DNA of 34,381 nt from Paenibacillus agaridevorans (lineage in GTDB: Bacteria > Bacillota > Bacilli > Paenibacillales > Paenibacillaceae). This document shows positions 9,192 to 19,600 of the stretch, piece by piece. A program made the translations under genes and the position numbers. Under the pieces are notes generated by a model. That model did not search any database and had not been told where the DNA came from. It saw only the letters and a list, made by a program, of their open reading frames with translations. Location: contig NZ_BDQX01000292.1 of assembly GCF_003112455.1 (NCBI RefSeq), positions 39,130 through 73,510 on the forward strand, given 5' to 3'. Every line of letters starts with the position of its first letter. The first letter of the stretch is position 1.

Positions 9192-9595
9192 CGTTAAGGA
9201 GTACGAAACAGACCTCGCAAACAGGCGAGCACGACGGCTGCCAGGCATGAGTATGAATTTCGAGTGCAATAGCTCGACCGAGCGTACAAGTGATGGAGTA
9301 CGGTGTTTCTAACACATCATTCCCCTTTTAGTGAATAGGGTAGACATTTTTTTGCGGTTTTCCCAGGACGGGGAGAAATCATAAAGATGTCACCCTTTTT
9401 TTGTGGCGAAAGCCCTCATGACGAAGCGCGCGGCGAGCGGAAGACGGATTGCATGGGGGGGGGAGGGGCCGGCCCCCCATTCTTCGACAAATGTTCTACC
9501 CCGACTCCGTACGGCTCTCTATCTCGGGTCGCGCGGCGGCCGTGCTATAGTGAGATTGTCAATAAGATGACGAAAGAATTTTAAGGGGGATACAC
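9192..9595. other. regulatory gap between response regulator and binding-protein gene
   Basis: 404 bases with no supportable gene. A TATAGT box (9546-9551) could be the -10 element for the binding-protein gene, without a clear -35, as expected for an activator-dependent promoter. A GC-rich hairpin lies at 9453-9480, where ATGGGGGG and CCCCCCAT are perfect inverted repeats around a further GGGGCCGGCCCC palindrome; it contains a run of nine G. Small hairpins without T-tracts (for example GTGTT/AACAC, 9303-9315) are present, but no terminator for the regulator gene is convincing. Confidence 0.5.
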
Positions 9596-11299
9596 ATGAA
9601 AAAAGCCTTGTTCACCACGCTTGCGATGGTTATGGTCACAGCAAGCCTGGCTGCATGCAGCGGGAACGGCGGCAGCACTACCGAAACAGCCAAGCCGAGC
9701 AATAACGTGGGAACGTCCACAAACGCTCCGGCTCCGGAAGAAACCATCGATCCATTCGCAAAATTCGAGCAGGCGACGGAAGTTTCCATCGGCCGCGGCA
9801 TCGATCCAAACTACAAGTACGACGGCAGCGATACGGCGGAGGACAATGTCTATACGCGCTGGCTCAAGGATAAATACAACATTGTCGTCAAGCATGCCTG
9901 GGAAGCCGCCCAAGGCGACGACTATCAGCAAAAGGTCAGCCTGGCCATCTCCAGCAACGATCTTCCCGATGCCATGGTTGTCAACGAAACACAGCTGCGC
10001 CAAATGGTAAAGGCCGGTCAACTGGCCGATCTTAACGAAGTGTACAACAAGTATGCAAGCCCCGAACTGAAGGCGGTCTACGACTCCAATCCGGGCTTGC
10101 TGGACGGCGTGACGTTCGACGGCAAGCTGTACGCTTTGCCAGAGACGACGCTGCCTTCCGCTTCAATGACCTGGATCCGCAAGGACTGGCTCGACAAGCT
10201 CGACCTGAAAGAGCCGAAGTCTCTTGATGATCTCGGCAACATCGCAAAGGCGTTTATCGACAACAAGATGGGAGGCGACAACACGATAGGCATCGTGGGC
10301 ACGCAGCAGGGCGGCTCGCTCTCCTCCAACTTCTTGGCTTCGACGGATCACTGGTACAACTTCTCGCCATTGTTCTTCGCGAACGACGCTTACCCGGGCA
10401 TCTGGGTGAAGGATAAGGACGGCAACGCGGTATACGGCTCCACAACGGCAGAGACGAAAACGGCTCTGACGATGATGAGAGACTGGTACGCAAGCGGCAT
10501 TTTGGACAAAGAGCTCGGCATTCGCAAGTCAACGGCCGAAGTCGTAGCCAGCGGCCAAGCGGGTATTTTCTTCGGCCCTTGGTGGTCGGCGTACAATCTC
10601 GGCGATTCCATGGCCAACGATCCGAACGCCAACTGGAGGCCGTACGCGGCTCCGCTAAACGACTCGGGCCAGTTCAATTCCAATCAGGCGACAGGCAGCA
10701 GCTACATCGTCGTGAACAAAAACGCAAAACATCCCGAAGCCGTTATCAAGATGACGTCGCTTCATAAGTGGACCAAGGACGAAGAGTACAAAACGTTGAC
10801 CGCAGGCAAGGAAATGACGTCCCAAGAGGTGCCGTTGTTCCTGATTCTCGGCGCGGGCGATCAGCTCGAGTACGCGGTGGATTCGCTCCGCAAAGTGCTG
10901 ACCGGCGAAATGAAGCTCGATGATGTCGACGACATCAATTACAGCTGGGCCTACGAGATGGCGACGCATGTTCAAGCGATCAAGAAGGAGCCGTTCGACA
11001 ACTACGACATTCAATATTTTGACCAGCAATCGGACCCTGGCTTTTTCTCTCACATCTATGCACATCTAAACGGCGGTTCCACGTTCGTCGACGCCGATAT
11101 CAACTGGACGCGAAGCATCGCGACGGCTCAGACAAAGACGATGGAATCCCGTTGGACGAATCTCAAGAAGCTCGAGGACGAGATTTTCCTCAAGATCATC
11201 ATGGGCAGCGCAGACCTGAGCGCGTTCGACGAGTTCGTGACGAAGTGGAAGGATCAAGGCGGCGACAAAATTACCGAAGAGGTAGATGCGCTGAAATAG
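9596..11299 (+). CDS. sugar ABC transporter substrate-binding lipoprotein (LplA/YtcQ/LipO-like)
   Basis: Extracellular solute-binding protein of 567 residues. The signal peptide MKKALFTTLAMVMVTASLAAC ends in a lipobox (SLAAC) with lipidated Cys21, followed by a Gly/Ser/Thr-rich tether. The size and the two permeases that follow fit the large binding proteins of the Lpl/Ytc group of CUT1 sugar importers. ATG 9596 has the Shine-Dalgarno AAGGGGGA close upstream. Substrate cannot be read from sequence; complex or plant-derived oligosaccharides are typical, and the amylase downstream makes alpha-glucan fragments possible. A 12-bp hairpin separates it from the permeases, which commonly lets binding protein be made in excess. 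Confidence 0.93.
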   Translation: MKKALFTTLAMVMVTASLAACSGNGGSTTETAKPSNNVGTSTNAPAPEETIDPFAKFEQATEVSIGRGIDPNYKYDGSDTAEDNVYTRWLKDKYNIVVKHAWEAAQGDDYQQKVSLAISSNDLPDAMVVNETQLRQMVKAGQLADLNEVYNKYASPELKAVYDSNPGLLDGVTFDGKLYALPETTLPSASMTWIRKDWLDKLDLKEPKSLDDLGNIAKAFIDNKMGGDNTIGIVGTQQGGSLSSNFLASTDHWYNFSPLFFANDAYPGIWVKDKDGNAVYGSTTAETKTALTMMRDWYASGILDKELGIRKSTAEVVASGQAGIFFGPWWSAYNLGDSMANDPNANWRPYAAPLNDSGQFNSNQATGSSYIVVNKNAKHPEAVIKMTSLHKWTKDEEYKTLTAGKEMTSQEVPLFLILGAGDQLEYAVDSLRKVLTGEMKLDDVDDINYSWAYEMATHVQAIKKEPFDNYDIQYFDQQSDPGFFSHIYAHLNGGSTFVDADINWTRSIATAQTKTMESRWTNLKKLEDEIFLKIIMGSADLSAFDEFVTKWKDQGGDKITEEVDALK

Positions 11300-11311
11300 A
11301 AAGCAAAGATC

Positions 11312-11338
11312 AAGACGGGCGGCTCGGCCGCTCGTCTT
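11312..11338 (+). terminator. intercistronic hairpin (attenuator or partial terminator)
   Basis: AAGACGGGCGGC, loop TCG, GCCGCTCGTCTT: a 12-bp stem with a single G-T pair, 12 bases after the binding-protein stop. Only a weak T-rich stretch (TTTGGTCTTCT) follows, so read-through into the permeases is likely. It may also protect the upstream message from 3' exonucleases. Confidence 0.6.
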
Positions 11339-11366
11339 TGGTCTTCTGGAGGGGAGCGGCGAGAGA

Positions 11367-12257
11367 GTGATACCTAGAAGCTTTGCCAAACATTTTTACA
11401 TCATGCTGATTCCGGGGTTGTTGTGGCTCATCTTCTTCAACCTCTATCCCATGTACGGCGTCGTTGCGGCATTTAAGGAGTTCAACCCCGGGCTGGGCCT
11501 CTGGCGTTCGCCGTGGATCGGTCTCGAGAACTTCAAGTATATGTTTGAGCTTGACGACAGCAAGATCATCTTCCGCAACACGATCGTCATCGCGTTTTCC
11601 AAGATGGTCGGCAATCTGATCGTCCCGCTGGTCTTCGCGCTGATGCTAAATGAAGTAAAGAACCGACTGTTTACTCGGACGGTGCAGACGATCGTCTATC
11701 TGCCCCACTTCCTGTCGTGGGTTATCGTCGGCGGCATGATGCTGGATATCTTCGCGTACAACGGTCCGGTCAACTCGCTGTTGTCTGCCATGGGAGTGGA
11801 ACCGATTTTGTTCTTGGCGAACGCGAACGCATTCCCCGCGCTGATTGTCGGCAGCGACATCTGGAAGGAGTTCGGCTTCAACGCCATCATCTTCTTCGCG
11901 GCTCTGACGTCGATCAATCCGGAAATGTACGAGGCGGCGGCCATTGACGGCGCGTCCCAGTGGCAGCGTCTGATGAAAATCACGATACCGAGCATTATGC
12001 CCGTAGCGGCGCTTTTGGCGACGCTGAGTCTCGGCAATATTTTGAACGCGGGTTTCGATCAAGTCTTTACGATGTATAATCCATCCGTTTATTCGACTGG
12101 AGATATCGTAGACACCTGGGTATACCGCGCCGGTCTTATCGACTTCCAGCACGGACTCGCAACGGCTGTCGGCTTGCTCAAGTCGGTTGTCGGTCTGGTG
12201 CTCATCACCGTATCGTACACGCTGGCTTACCGGTTCGCGAATTACAGGATCTTCTAA
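11367..12257 (+). CDS. sugar ABC transporter permease (LplB/YtcP-partner type, MalF-like)
   Basis: 296-residue inner-membrane permease with about six hydrophobic helices, the first at residues 8-32. The cytoplasmic EAA loop that contacts the ATPase is visible as YEAAAIDGASQWQRLMKITI around residues 190-210. The GTG start at 11367 follows GGAGGGGAG (11348-11356) by 10 bases; no better start is available. It pairs with the next gene to form the channel for the substrate delivered by the lipoprotein. No ATPase gene is present in the operon, as is usual for this group, where a shared MsmX-type ATPase serves several importers. Confidence 0.93.
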   Translation: MIPRSFAKHFYIMLIPGLLWLIFFNLYPMYGVVAAFKEFNPGLGLWRSPWIGLENFKYMFELDDSKIIFRNTIVIAFSKMVGNLIVPLVFALMLNEVKNRLFTRTVQTIVYLPHFLSWVIVGGMMLDIFAYNGPVNSLLSAMGVEPILFLANANAFPALIVGSDIWKEFGFNAIIFFAALTSINPEMYEAAAIDGASQWQRLMKITIPSIMPVAALLATLSLGNILNAGFDQVFTMYNPSVYSTGDIVDTWVYRAGLIDFQHGLATAVGLLKSVVGLVLITVSYTLAYRFANYRIF

Positions 12258-12281
12258 ACATAGAGACAGGAGTGGATCGCC

Positions 12282-13166
12282 ATGATAGCCGAACGAACGG
12301 CCGCGTCCCGATTGTTAAACGGACTGAACCTCATCTTGCTTATTATCATCATGTTGCTGTGCCTCGCTCCGGTCTGGTATACCTTGTCCATCTCCTTGAG
12401 CGATAAGGCGGCCGCCGCAGGGGGCCAAGTCTTTTTGTGGCCCAAAGGCTTTACGATGGGCTCCTATATGAGAATTATGGAAGACGCGCAGTTTTTCCGC
12501 TCCTTTTGGATCTCGGTGCAAAGGGTCGTGCTCGGCGCAGCCATTTCGTTCTTCGTCATTCTTCTCATGTCCTATCCGTTGTCGAAGACGTCGCGGGATT
12601 TCAAACCAAGGAACGTCTTCATGTGGCTGCTCGTATTCGCCATGCTGTTTAACGGCGGTCTCGTGCCGTGGTACCTGACGATGCAGTCGCTGGGCATGAT
12701 CAACAACATTTGGGGACTGGTGCTGGGCGGAGGCCTGCCCGTCTTCAACGTCATTCTCGTCATGAACTATTTGCGCAATATGCCAAAGGAGATGGAGGAG
12801 TCGGCGTTGATCGACGGTGCGGGACCTTGGCGCATTCTGTTCAGCATCTGTCTGCCGCTGTCCGTGCCCGTGCTCGCGACGATTCTCGTATTTACGATCG
12901 TGTATCATTGGAATGAGTTTTTCCAGGCGCTGGTGCTGATGAACAAGTCGGATATGTATCCGCTGCAATCGTATATCAAGCAGGTGGCGGTCGTCATCGA
13001 CCCTACAAAGATGGATGCGGAGCAGGTCAAGCGGATGACCGAGCTGTCCAACCAGACGCTGAACGCGGCGAAAATTTTTATCTCGATGCTGCCGCTGCTC
13101 GTGATTTATCCGTTTCTTCAAAAATATTTTGTCAAAGGAATAACGTTGGGCTCGGTCAAGGGCTGA
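12282..13166 (+). CDS. carbohydrate ABC transporter permease (LplC/YtcP-like, MalG-like)
   Basis: 294-residue permease, second half of the channel. The N-terminal helix is at about residues 15-35. The EAA loop reads EESALIDGAGPWRILFSICL near residues 170-190. It starts 24 bases after the first permease with an ACAGGAG Shine-Dalgarno, so the two are surely co-transcribed. The C-terminus KGITLGSVKG is typical of the YtcP/LplC branch. The nearest hairpin downstream is the repeat near 13421-13456, about 255 bases away, which lacks a T-tract. Confidence 0.93.
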   Translation: MIAERTAASRLLNGLNLILLIIIMLLCLAPVWYTLSISLSDKAAAAGGQVFLWPKGFTMGSYMRIMEDAQFFRSFWISVQRVVLGAAISFFVILLMSYPLSKTSRDFKPRNVFMWLLVFAMLFNGGLVPWYLTMQSLGMINNIWGLVLGGGLPVFNVILVMNYLRNMPKEMEESALIDGAGPWRILFSICLPLSVPVLATILVFTIVYHWNEFFQALVLMNKSDMYPLQSYIKQVAVVIDPTKMDAEQVKRMTELSNQTLNAAKIFISMLPLLVIYPFLQKYFVKGITLGSVKG

Positions 13167-13391
13167 GGTCAGCGTGATGTAAGCGCGAAAGATAGGCGTC
13201 GCCGTTGTTCCTCTTACGGCAAAGCGGGCAGTGGCATGGCGCTCCGAATAGATGGCAAGCGAAGCAGGAGGAGAGCAAGTCGTCGATTCCCCACGTGAAG
13301 CTGGATCTGAACTTACGAAGTTTTTCGCGAGGGCGCCTCCGCAGGCTACTTCTGCCGAAAGGCAAGCGGAGAGACTCGCTTCGAATCACGG

Positions 13392-13465
13392 TTCGCGCTT
13401 CATAAGTTATCTGCTCCAATAAACAGGCAGCGATCCCCCCTCGGGCGAAGATCGTTGCCCTGGGA
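13392..13465. repeat. copy 1 of a dispersed hairpin repeat (about 70 bases)
   Basis: Starts TTCGC, continues through CCAATAAACAGGCAGCGATC (13417-13436) and ends near GATCGTTGCCCTG (13450-13462). The left arm CAGGCAGCGATC can pair with GATCGTTGCCCTG with a bulge. The same arrangement, alignable over its whole length, occurs at 27145-27220 after the exporter genes, where it forms a much better terminator. This copy has no T-tract and may be a decayed terminator. Confidence 0.6.
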
Positions 13466-13504
13466 GCATCACGTTCAAGCGGAAGCAATCGACTTCCTTT
13501 TATA

Positions 13505-13518
13505 TGAATGCGGTTACA
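13505..13518 (+). promoter_or_regulatory. candidate catabolite-responsive element (cre) at the amylase promoter
   Basis: TGAATGCGGTTACA agrees with the CcpA consensus TGWAANCGNTNWCA at all but one defined position. It overlaps TACAAT (13515-13520), a likely -10 hexamer; no good -35 is seen at the right distance. Binding of CcpA here would block initiation when preferred sugars are present. Known biology: amylase genes of Bacillus are classic CcpA targets. Inference only for this gene. Confidence 0.55.
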
Positions 13519-13549
13519 ATCAATCGTTTTTTTAAAGGTGGTGAGGTAC

Positions 13550-13588
13550 ATGGCGCAATATCCAAGCAACAGCCTGAGCTTTTCGTGA
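13550..13588 (+). CDS. 12-codon leader ORF with strong ribosome binding site
   Basis: ATG at 13550 encodes MAQYPSNSLSFS and stops at TGA 13586-13588. AAAGGTGGTGAGG just upstream is close to the full anti-Shine-Dalgarno complement. It lies 70 bases before the amylase start and downstream of the candidate promoter, so it would be on the same transcript. It may be a leader peptide coupling translation to the amylase, or the fossil start of a gene destroyed when the present amylase gene arrived. No function is recognised. Confidence 0.35.
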   Translation: MAQYPSNSLSFS

Positions 13589-13657
13589 AATAGTGTTCGG
13601 TGAGCTGCTTTTTTACCAATCATCTTTATTTTATCGACAAGGAGAGTGAACATTTCC

Positions 13658-16600
13658 ATGAAACAAACCAATCGACTGAAGCGAAAGCGCTTCCTTAGTT
13701 TGCTTCTCACTGTGGGGATGATGGCTTCGGCCGTTACCATGCCGACGGCTGCCCTGGCCGAGCCGGTAACAGCTACGGCCTCCGCAGCGGGCAACGCCAC
13801 GCCGGAACGAATCCGGGACGGCGTTATTCTGCATGCCTTTGACTGGAACTTAAATGTCATAGAGTCAAATCTGCAGGCGATCGCCGACGCCGGGTACACG
13901 GCGATCCAGACTTCGCCTATTATGGGCAGCTCCTCCGGCGGGGAAAACTGGGCTTCTTCCTATACCCCCCGCAACATGATCGCTGGCGGCAACGGCAACA
14001 AATTCGGCGACAGGGCCGCATTTGTCAGCCTGACAACCGCCGCCGAAAAACTCGGCATCAAGATCATCGTCGACGTGATTCCTAACCACATAGGCAGCGT
14101 CGCCAACTCCGATGCCCCGTGGAACGACAGCACGCATTTCCACAATGTGACCGGCAACGTAGGTTATAATGACCGTTTCCTGCTGACCCAGCCGGAAATG
14201 ATCCCCGGGCTGAGGGATCTGGACACGCACTCCAAATTTGTTCAGGATTCCTTTATCGCGTACTTAAAGGATATGATCGACGCCGGCGCGAGCGGCTTCC
14301 GCTACGACGCCATCAAACACGTCGAGTTGGACGATGACTTGCCTTCCCCGGCGAGCATTGCCGCGGGAGCAACGAATACGAAATATCCCGATGGAAATTT
14401 CGCAAGCGATTATGTGAAAAATGTGACTGGCGCCGCCAAGGCTTACCTTGAGGAGAAAGGCAAGGTGAGCTTCCAGTACGGGGAGGTGCTGCAAGGAGGA
14501 GACCCTAATAACGACAGGATGTCCGGCTATGCCAAGTATATCGACCTGACCGCTTCGATGTACGGTCATCATGTACGCGGCGTCCTCGAGGTAGGGGACA
14601 TCGGTCGTGTAGACAAATGGACGGATTACTCCGCCGAGGGACTGAGGGCAGACCAACTGGTACCCTGGGTAGAATCCCACGACACCTACAACAACGAAGG
14701 GGAATCCAAGAGCTTTAGCCCGAAGCAAATCAGACAGGGCTGGGCCATGATTGCCGCGCGCAAGGACGCTTCCCCCCTCTTCTTTGCCCGTAATATCAAC
14801 GCCGACGGGACCCAGAGAACCAATGTGCGGACCGCAGAGTTCGTTGACTATAACCGGCCCCAGTGGAGCCATCCCGAAGTCGTGGCCGTCAACAAGTTCC
14901 ACAACGCCATGGCGGGACGGGACGAGAATCTGAAAAGTCTCGGCAATAATGCCGTCATGATCGAGCGCGGCACAGTTGCGGACGGCGGCGGAGCGGTGCT
15001 GATCAACACCAGTACAACCGCCCGTGTTCTGGGCAGTGTCGAAGTGCAGTTCTTGAAGGATGGATTCTATGTTAACGCGTTAAATGAGGCTGACGTCTTT
15101 ACCGTGTCGAACGGCAGGATCAGCGGGACCATCCCGGGCAACCCTGCTAAGGCCGGCAACACCGACACCGCCAGCAACCCTGGCCTTGTGGTCCTTATGG
15201 AGAAGGAGGAGGCCGACTCCGCCATTTTGGCCGCCTTGCCTAACGATGACGATGTGAGCGCCGGCAACAGCTTTACCGGCAATCAGATCCGGCTCAGAAT
15301 GTCGTCCGTCAATGTGAGCAATGCCTCTTACGCCATTAATAACGGCGACGCCAAGAGCTTTGCCCATAATGACATCATTACCGTGAGCGCCAACTACAAT
15401 GATCCGATCACCGTCACGTTGGTAGGGCGGGCGGACGGCGGGAATTGGATGACCAAGGCATTTACCTATACCAGGGTCGAGCCTGCAGGATCGGTCCCTC
15501 CACCGGTCTTGGAGCCGACACACGTCAATATTTATCTTTCCATTAACCGAAATGCGAGCTTCCAGGCTTGGGCAAGCTCCGGCGTGTGGGCTTACAGTTT
15601 CAACCCCGAGTTGTTTGGCGGATGGCCCGGAGGCGCTATGACGAGGATGAAATACAATGGCGCGGACACCCATTGGTATAAGATCGAAGCGCCAAGGGCT
15701 GCCGTTGGCGGGATCATATTTAATAACAACTCCGGGCAACAAACCGGTCAACCGGCGATTACCGCCTCCATGCTTAATAATGAGCAATTATATTTCTACG
15801 GCACCGGGGCTTCAAACTTTAACATCAACGGCTCTTCCGATACCGGCAATAACGCCCGGGCCAACTGGGACACGGCTTTTGCCGCAGGCAACAATATCGG
15901 CTTCGCAGCCAGCGGCGTATTCCCGCCGGGGCGCAACGGCGTGTTTTTTAACACGTCGGACGGCAGCGCGGTCGCCAATCAATATGTCCGGGATGGGGAA
16001 AAAGCGATCAGACCGGCAACAGATCCTACCCGCAGCGGCTATCTCTTCGACGGAAAATGGTACACCGATTCGGCGTTCACGCAGGAGTATAATTTCGACA
16101 CGCCCGTAGTCAATACTCTTGGCGACAATCATATTTACGCAATGACTTTATACGCCGGATGGATCGAGCTGGAAGCCGGCAAATTCCTGGTCGAGTTCAA
16201 TACTCTTGGCGGCAGCCCGGTCATGTCCATCCCTAACTTGGTGAGCGGCACCTCTATTACCGCGCCGCAGACACCGGTCAGGAACGGCTATACGTTCGGA
16301 GGATGGTTCAAGGATTCGGCCTACACGCAAGCGTGGAATTTTGAATCCGATACCGTGACGGAGGCGACGACACTCTTTGCCAAGTGGGAGCTTGTACCGT
16401 ACGCCATTACTTATAGGGACGGTGAAGTCGCTGCGGCCATGCCAGGCAGCGTGCCAACCGTCTACACCGTTGAAACGGAGACGTTTAGCCTGAGCGAACC
16501 GAGCCCCAAGGAAGGGTTTACCTTTGCTGGCTGGTATACCGATTCGCAATTCCTGTCGAGCTCCAAGCTCAGCAGCATTGCAGTAGGCTCCGTCGGCGAT

Positions 16601-19600
16601 AAGACTCTCTACGCTCGTTTTATGGCGAATACCTACAATATTACGCTGGATCCACAGAGCGGATCAAGCGGTACGGCAAGCGTATCGGTCAACTACGGCG
16701 GCATGCTGCCGCTGGGAATTGCCCGTCCTGTAAGAGAAGGCTACGCTTTCCAGGGGTTCTACGCAAACACGGACGGAACCGGACAGCAGTATTACAACAG
16801 TGACGGCGTCAGAGTATTTACGGGCAATTGGTCCAATGCGTCCAGCTCCACCCTCTACGCGAATTGGTCAATGGAAACCGGATTTGTACCTGTTACGGAG
16901 ATCCGACTTAACGGTCAGGATACGATCACGACCAAAGGCGGTTCGCTTTCATTAACGGCAGAGGTGCTGCCGGCAGATGCAACGAACAAAGCGGTAATCT
17001 GGTCTGTCGAAAATGGAACAGGAAGCGCAACGATTCAAAATACCGGCCTGTTAACCGCTGTGAACGACGGCACCGTGACGGTAAAAGCGACGGCAGCCGA
17101 CGGTTCCGGCATCATGGACACGAAGACGATTACGATTAGCGGCCAGACAACAAGCAATCCGGATCCGACCGACGATACCATTAGAATTCTAATGGTGGGC
17201 AATAGCTTGACCCGATATAACGATGTGGCAGACAAATTGGAACGGTTGTTTGCTTATGCGGGGAAAGAAGCCATAGTAGATACACGGACCCAGATGGGGG
17301 CCTCGTTGCTCGATCAGGCAGAGATACTTGCGGTCAGTACACGAGAGGCTATCTTGAATGGCGATTATGATTATGTCGTGCTTCAGGAAAAGTCCTCCGG
17401 ATTCACTGAAGCCTTGTTAACGCAGGGGGTCGGCGCGTTTAATCCATGGATTCTGGAGGCAGAATCAAAGCCGCAGCTTGTTTTGTACATGCCTTGGTCC
17501 AATGAAGACGTGTTCAAAACCATGCAAACCACTTTCACAAATGCATACGTCAAAGTTGCAAAAAGCTATGGCGCGTTATTGGCGCCTAGCGGAGAAGCTT
17601 ATTATGACCTGTATTTTAACGAAGGGAAAAGCTGGTACCGCAATGGCGACAATGTCCATGGCAATGATCTTGCTTCCTTGATATCGGCGAGTACGCTTTT
17701 CTATACCATGTCCGGACAAGAACAACCCGTTCTCCAGATCAGAGAAACAGATCAGTCCGTAGTAAAGGCGCTGGTGGAAAGCTCTGACTATAGAAATTAT
17801 CCGGTCAGTTATGATCGCGATTTAGTCAACTTGATCGAACGAAAGGCGCATGCGTTTGCAGATAGCTATCGCGATCTTAATCATGTGCCGGATTTGACGG
17901 GACGCGGCATGGATGCAACGGTTAATCTTGCGAAACAGAAACAGGGCAGCGCATCCTCCAATGCAAGGGGCGCTACTCGCGGAATCGGCGCACGTAATGT
18001 AGGCAATCTTACGGATGGAAGCACTACCTCCTTTATAGTCTTGCATGAAGAAGATCCGGATCCATGGTTTGCTGTGGACTTGGGAGCGAAGACAGCGTTC
18101 AATCAGCTTACTCTGTATTGGGGAGCTGCTGATGAGTATGCGGATTCCTACAGAACAAAGTTTACAATTGAAGGGACCAACGATCCTGAAGCGGGATATG
18201 AGACGATTGCGACAGGACAAAGTACAAGCTCAAATAAGCAGGAGATCCGATTTGCCGGTGTTGAATATCGATATGTGCGTGTTCATGTAACAGAGAAAAT
18301 CGGAGAATATGCCAGCTTGTATGAAATGGAAGTCTATAATCTGCCCGGTCAGGGCGGCGAGGACCCCTCTGCAGACTTCAAGGTAAATGTCGGCGATTAT
18401 TTGCAGATTCAGGTGGGCGACAGCCTGACGAACATGAGTCTGTATGAGCAGGGCATGTACGAAGCCGAGGCGGCATTTCCTCGGGGAGTCAAGGACTACA
18501 AGATTTTGAGAAATGGAGAATTGATCTATAAAGGCGCAATTAAAGAAAGCAACGCCGCTCAAAATGTGATTATCCGTTTATTTGCGGCAGACAGCAAAGT
18601 GGTGACAGGACAGGATGTCCATAAGGATGTTAATGGCAATCCGGTGCAGGACATCAAGAAAGTGGCGAACTGGACCGGCAATTTCTTTAATCGCAACGGT
18701 ATAGAAGAATTCAAAGCGTTTGGCGGCTGGGATCAAGCCAGTCCGTTATCCGCTCTTCCGTACCGTGGAGGCGGAATTTTTGCGAGAGAGTTCACCTATA
18801 CGGTGCCGGCAGTTGCTGTATCGTATGATTACAAGATCAATTATGACCAGACATGGAATAATGGCGAGATTCCTTCTGCGAATCGGAGAGTTGTGTTCCC
18901 GACATCGGATAAGGAAAGGGATACGTTTGTGTTATGGGTGAATTCGCTGAGAGGAGAGCTTTTTGACTCGATCAACGATGGCAGCACTACCTTTAAGACC
19001 AAAGACAATAATGAATATGGGAAGGCGATTGGCACAGCCAAGGTTGAGCTGTCGCTGAGCAAAGAAGGAAACGAAACCTTATATCCGATGGTGCAGACCG
19101 GCAAAAATGCTTATATGGTTACCGCATTTATAACACCGGGCACCTACACCTGGGCTGACAAGATTGATGATAAGGAGGGTACATTGAGCGGCAGCTTTAC
19201 TGTGGATAAGAACGCTGCTGTAACCTTCCAATATCGTGTCAATTCAGATGACTATGTCATGCTCAATACCGTGGATCATGCCGAGAGGTTTATGGAGGCT
19301 ATACCTGTTGAAACGATCCATATTAGCGGTAATGATGCAATCACGACAAAAGGCGGTACGCTTCAATTAACAGCAGAGGCACTGCCGGCAAATGCAACGA
19401 ACAAAGCGGTGGTCTGGTCTGTCGACAATGGAACAGGGAGCGCAACGATCAGTGCAGCGGGCCTGTTGACGGCTGTGAGCGACGGCACCGTAACGGTGAA
19501 AGCGACGGCAGCCGACGGTTCGGGCATCCTGCGGACGAAGTCGATTACGATTAGCGGCCAAACAACAAGCAATCCAGGGCCAACTGATCCTCCTGGCAAC

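Noticed and set aside
13646..13657. GTG start of the giant amylase at 13646
   Set aside because: It overlaps the Shine-Dalgarno sequence; ATG 13658 gives a normal signal peptide.
13156..13899. 247-codon minus-strand frame covering the gap before the amylase
   Set aside because: I checked whether it might be a gene or remnant in the 13167-13645 gap. It overlaps the amylase signal peptide and the cre-like sites, has no clear ribosome binding site, and its Cys/Arg-rich sequence matches no family I know.
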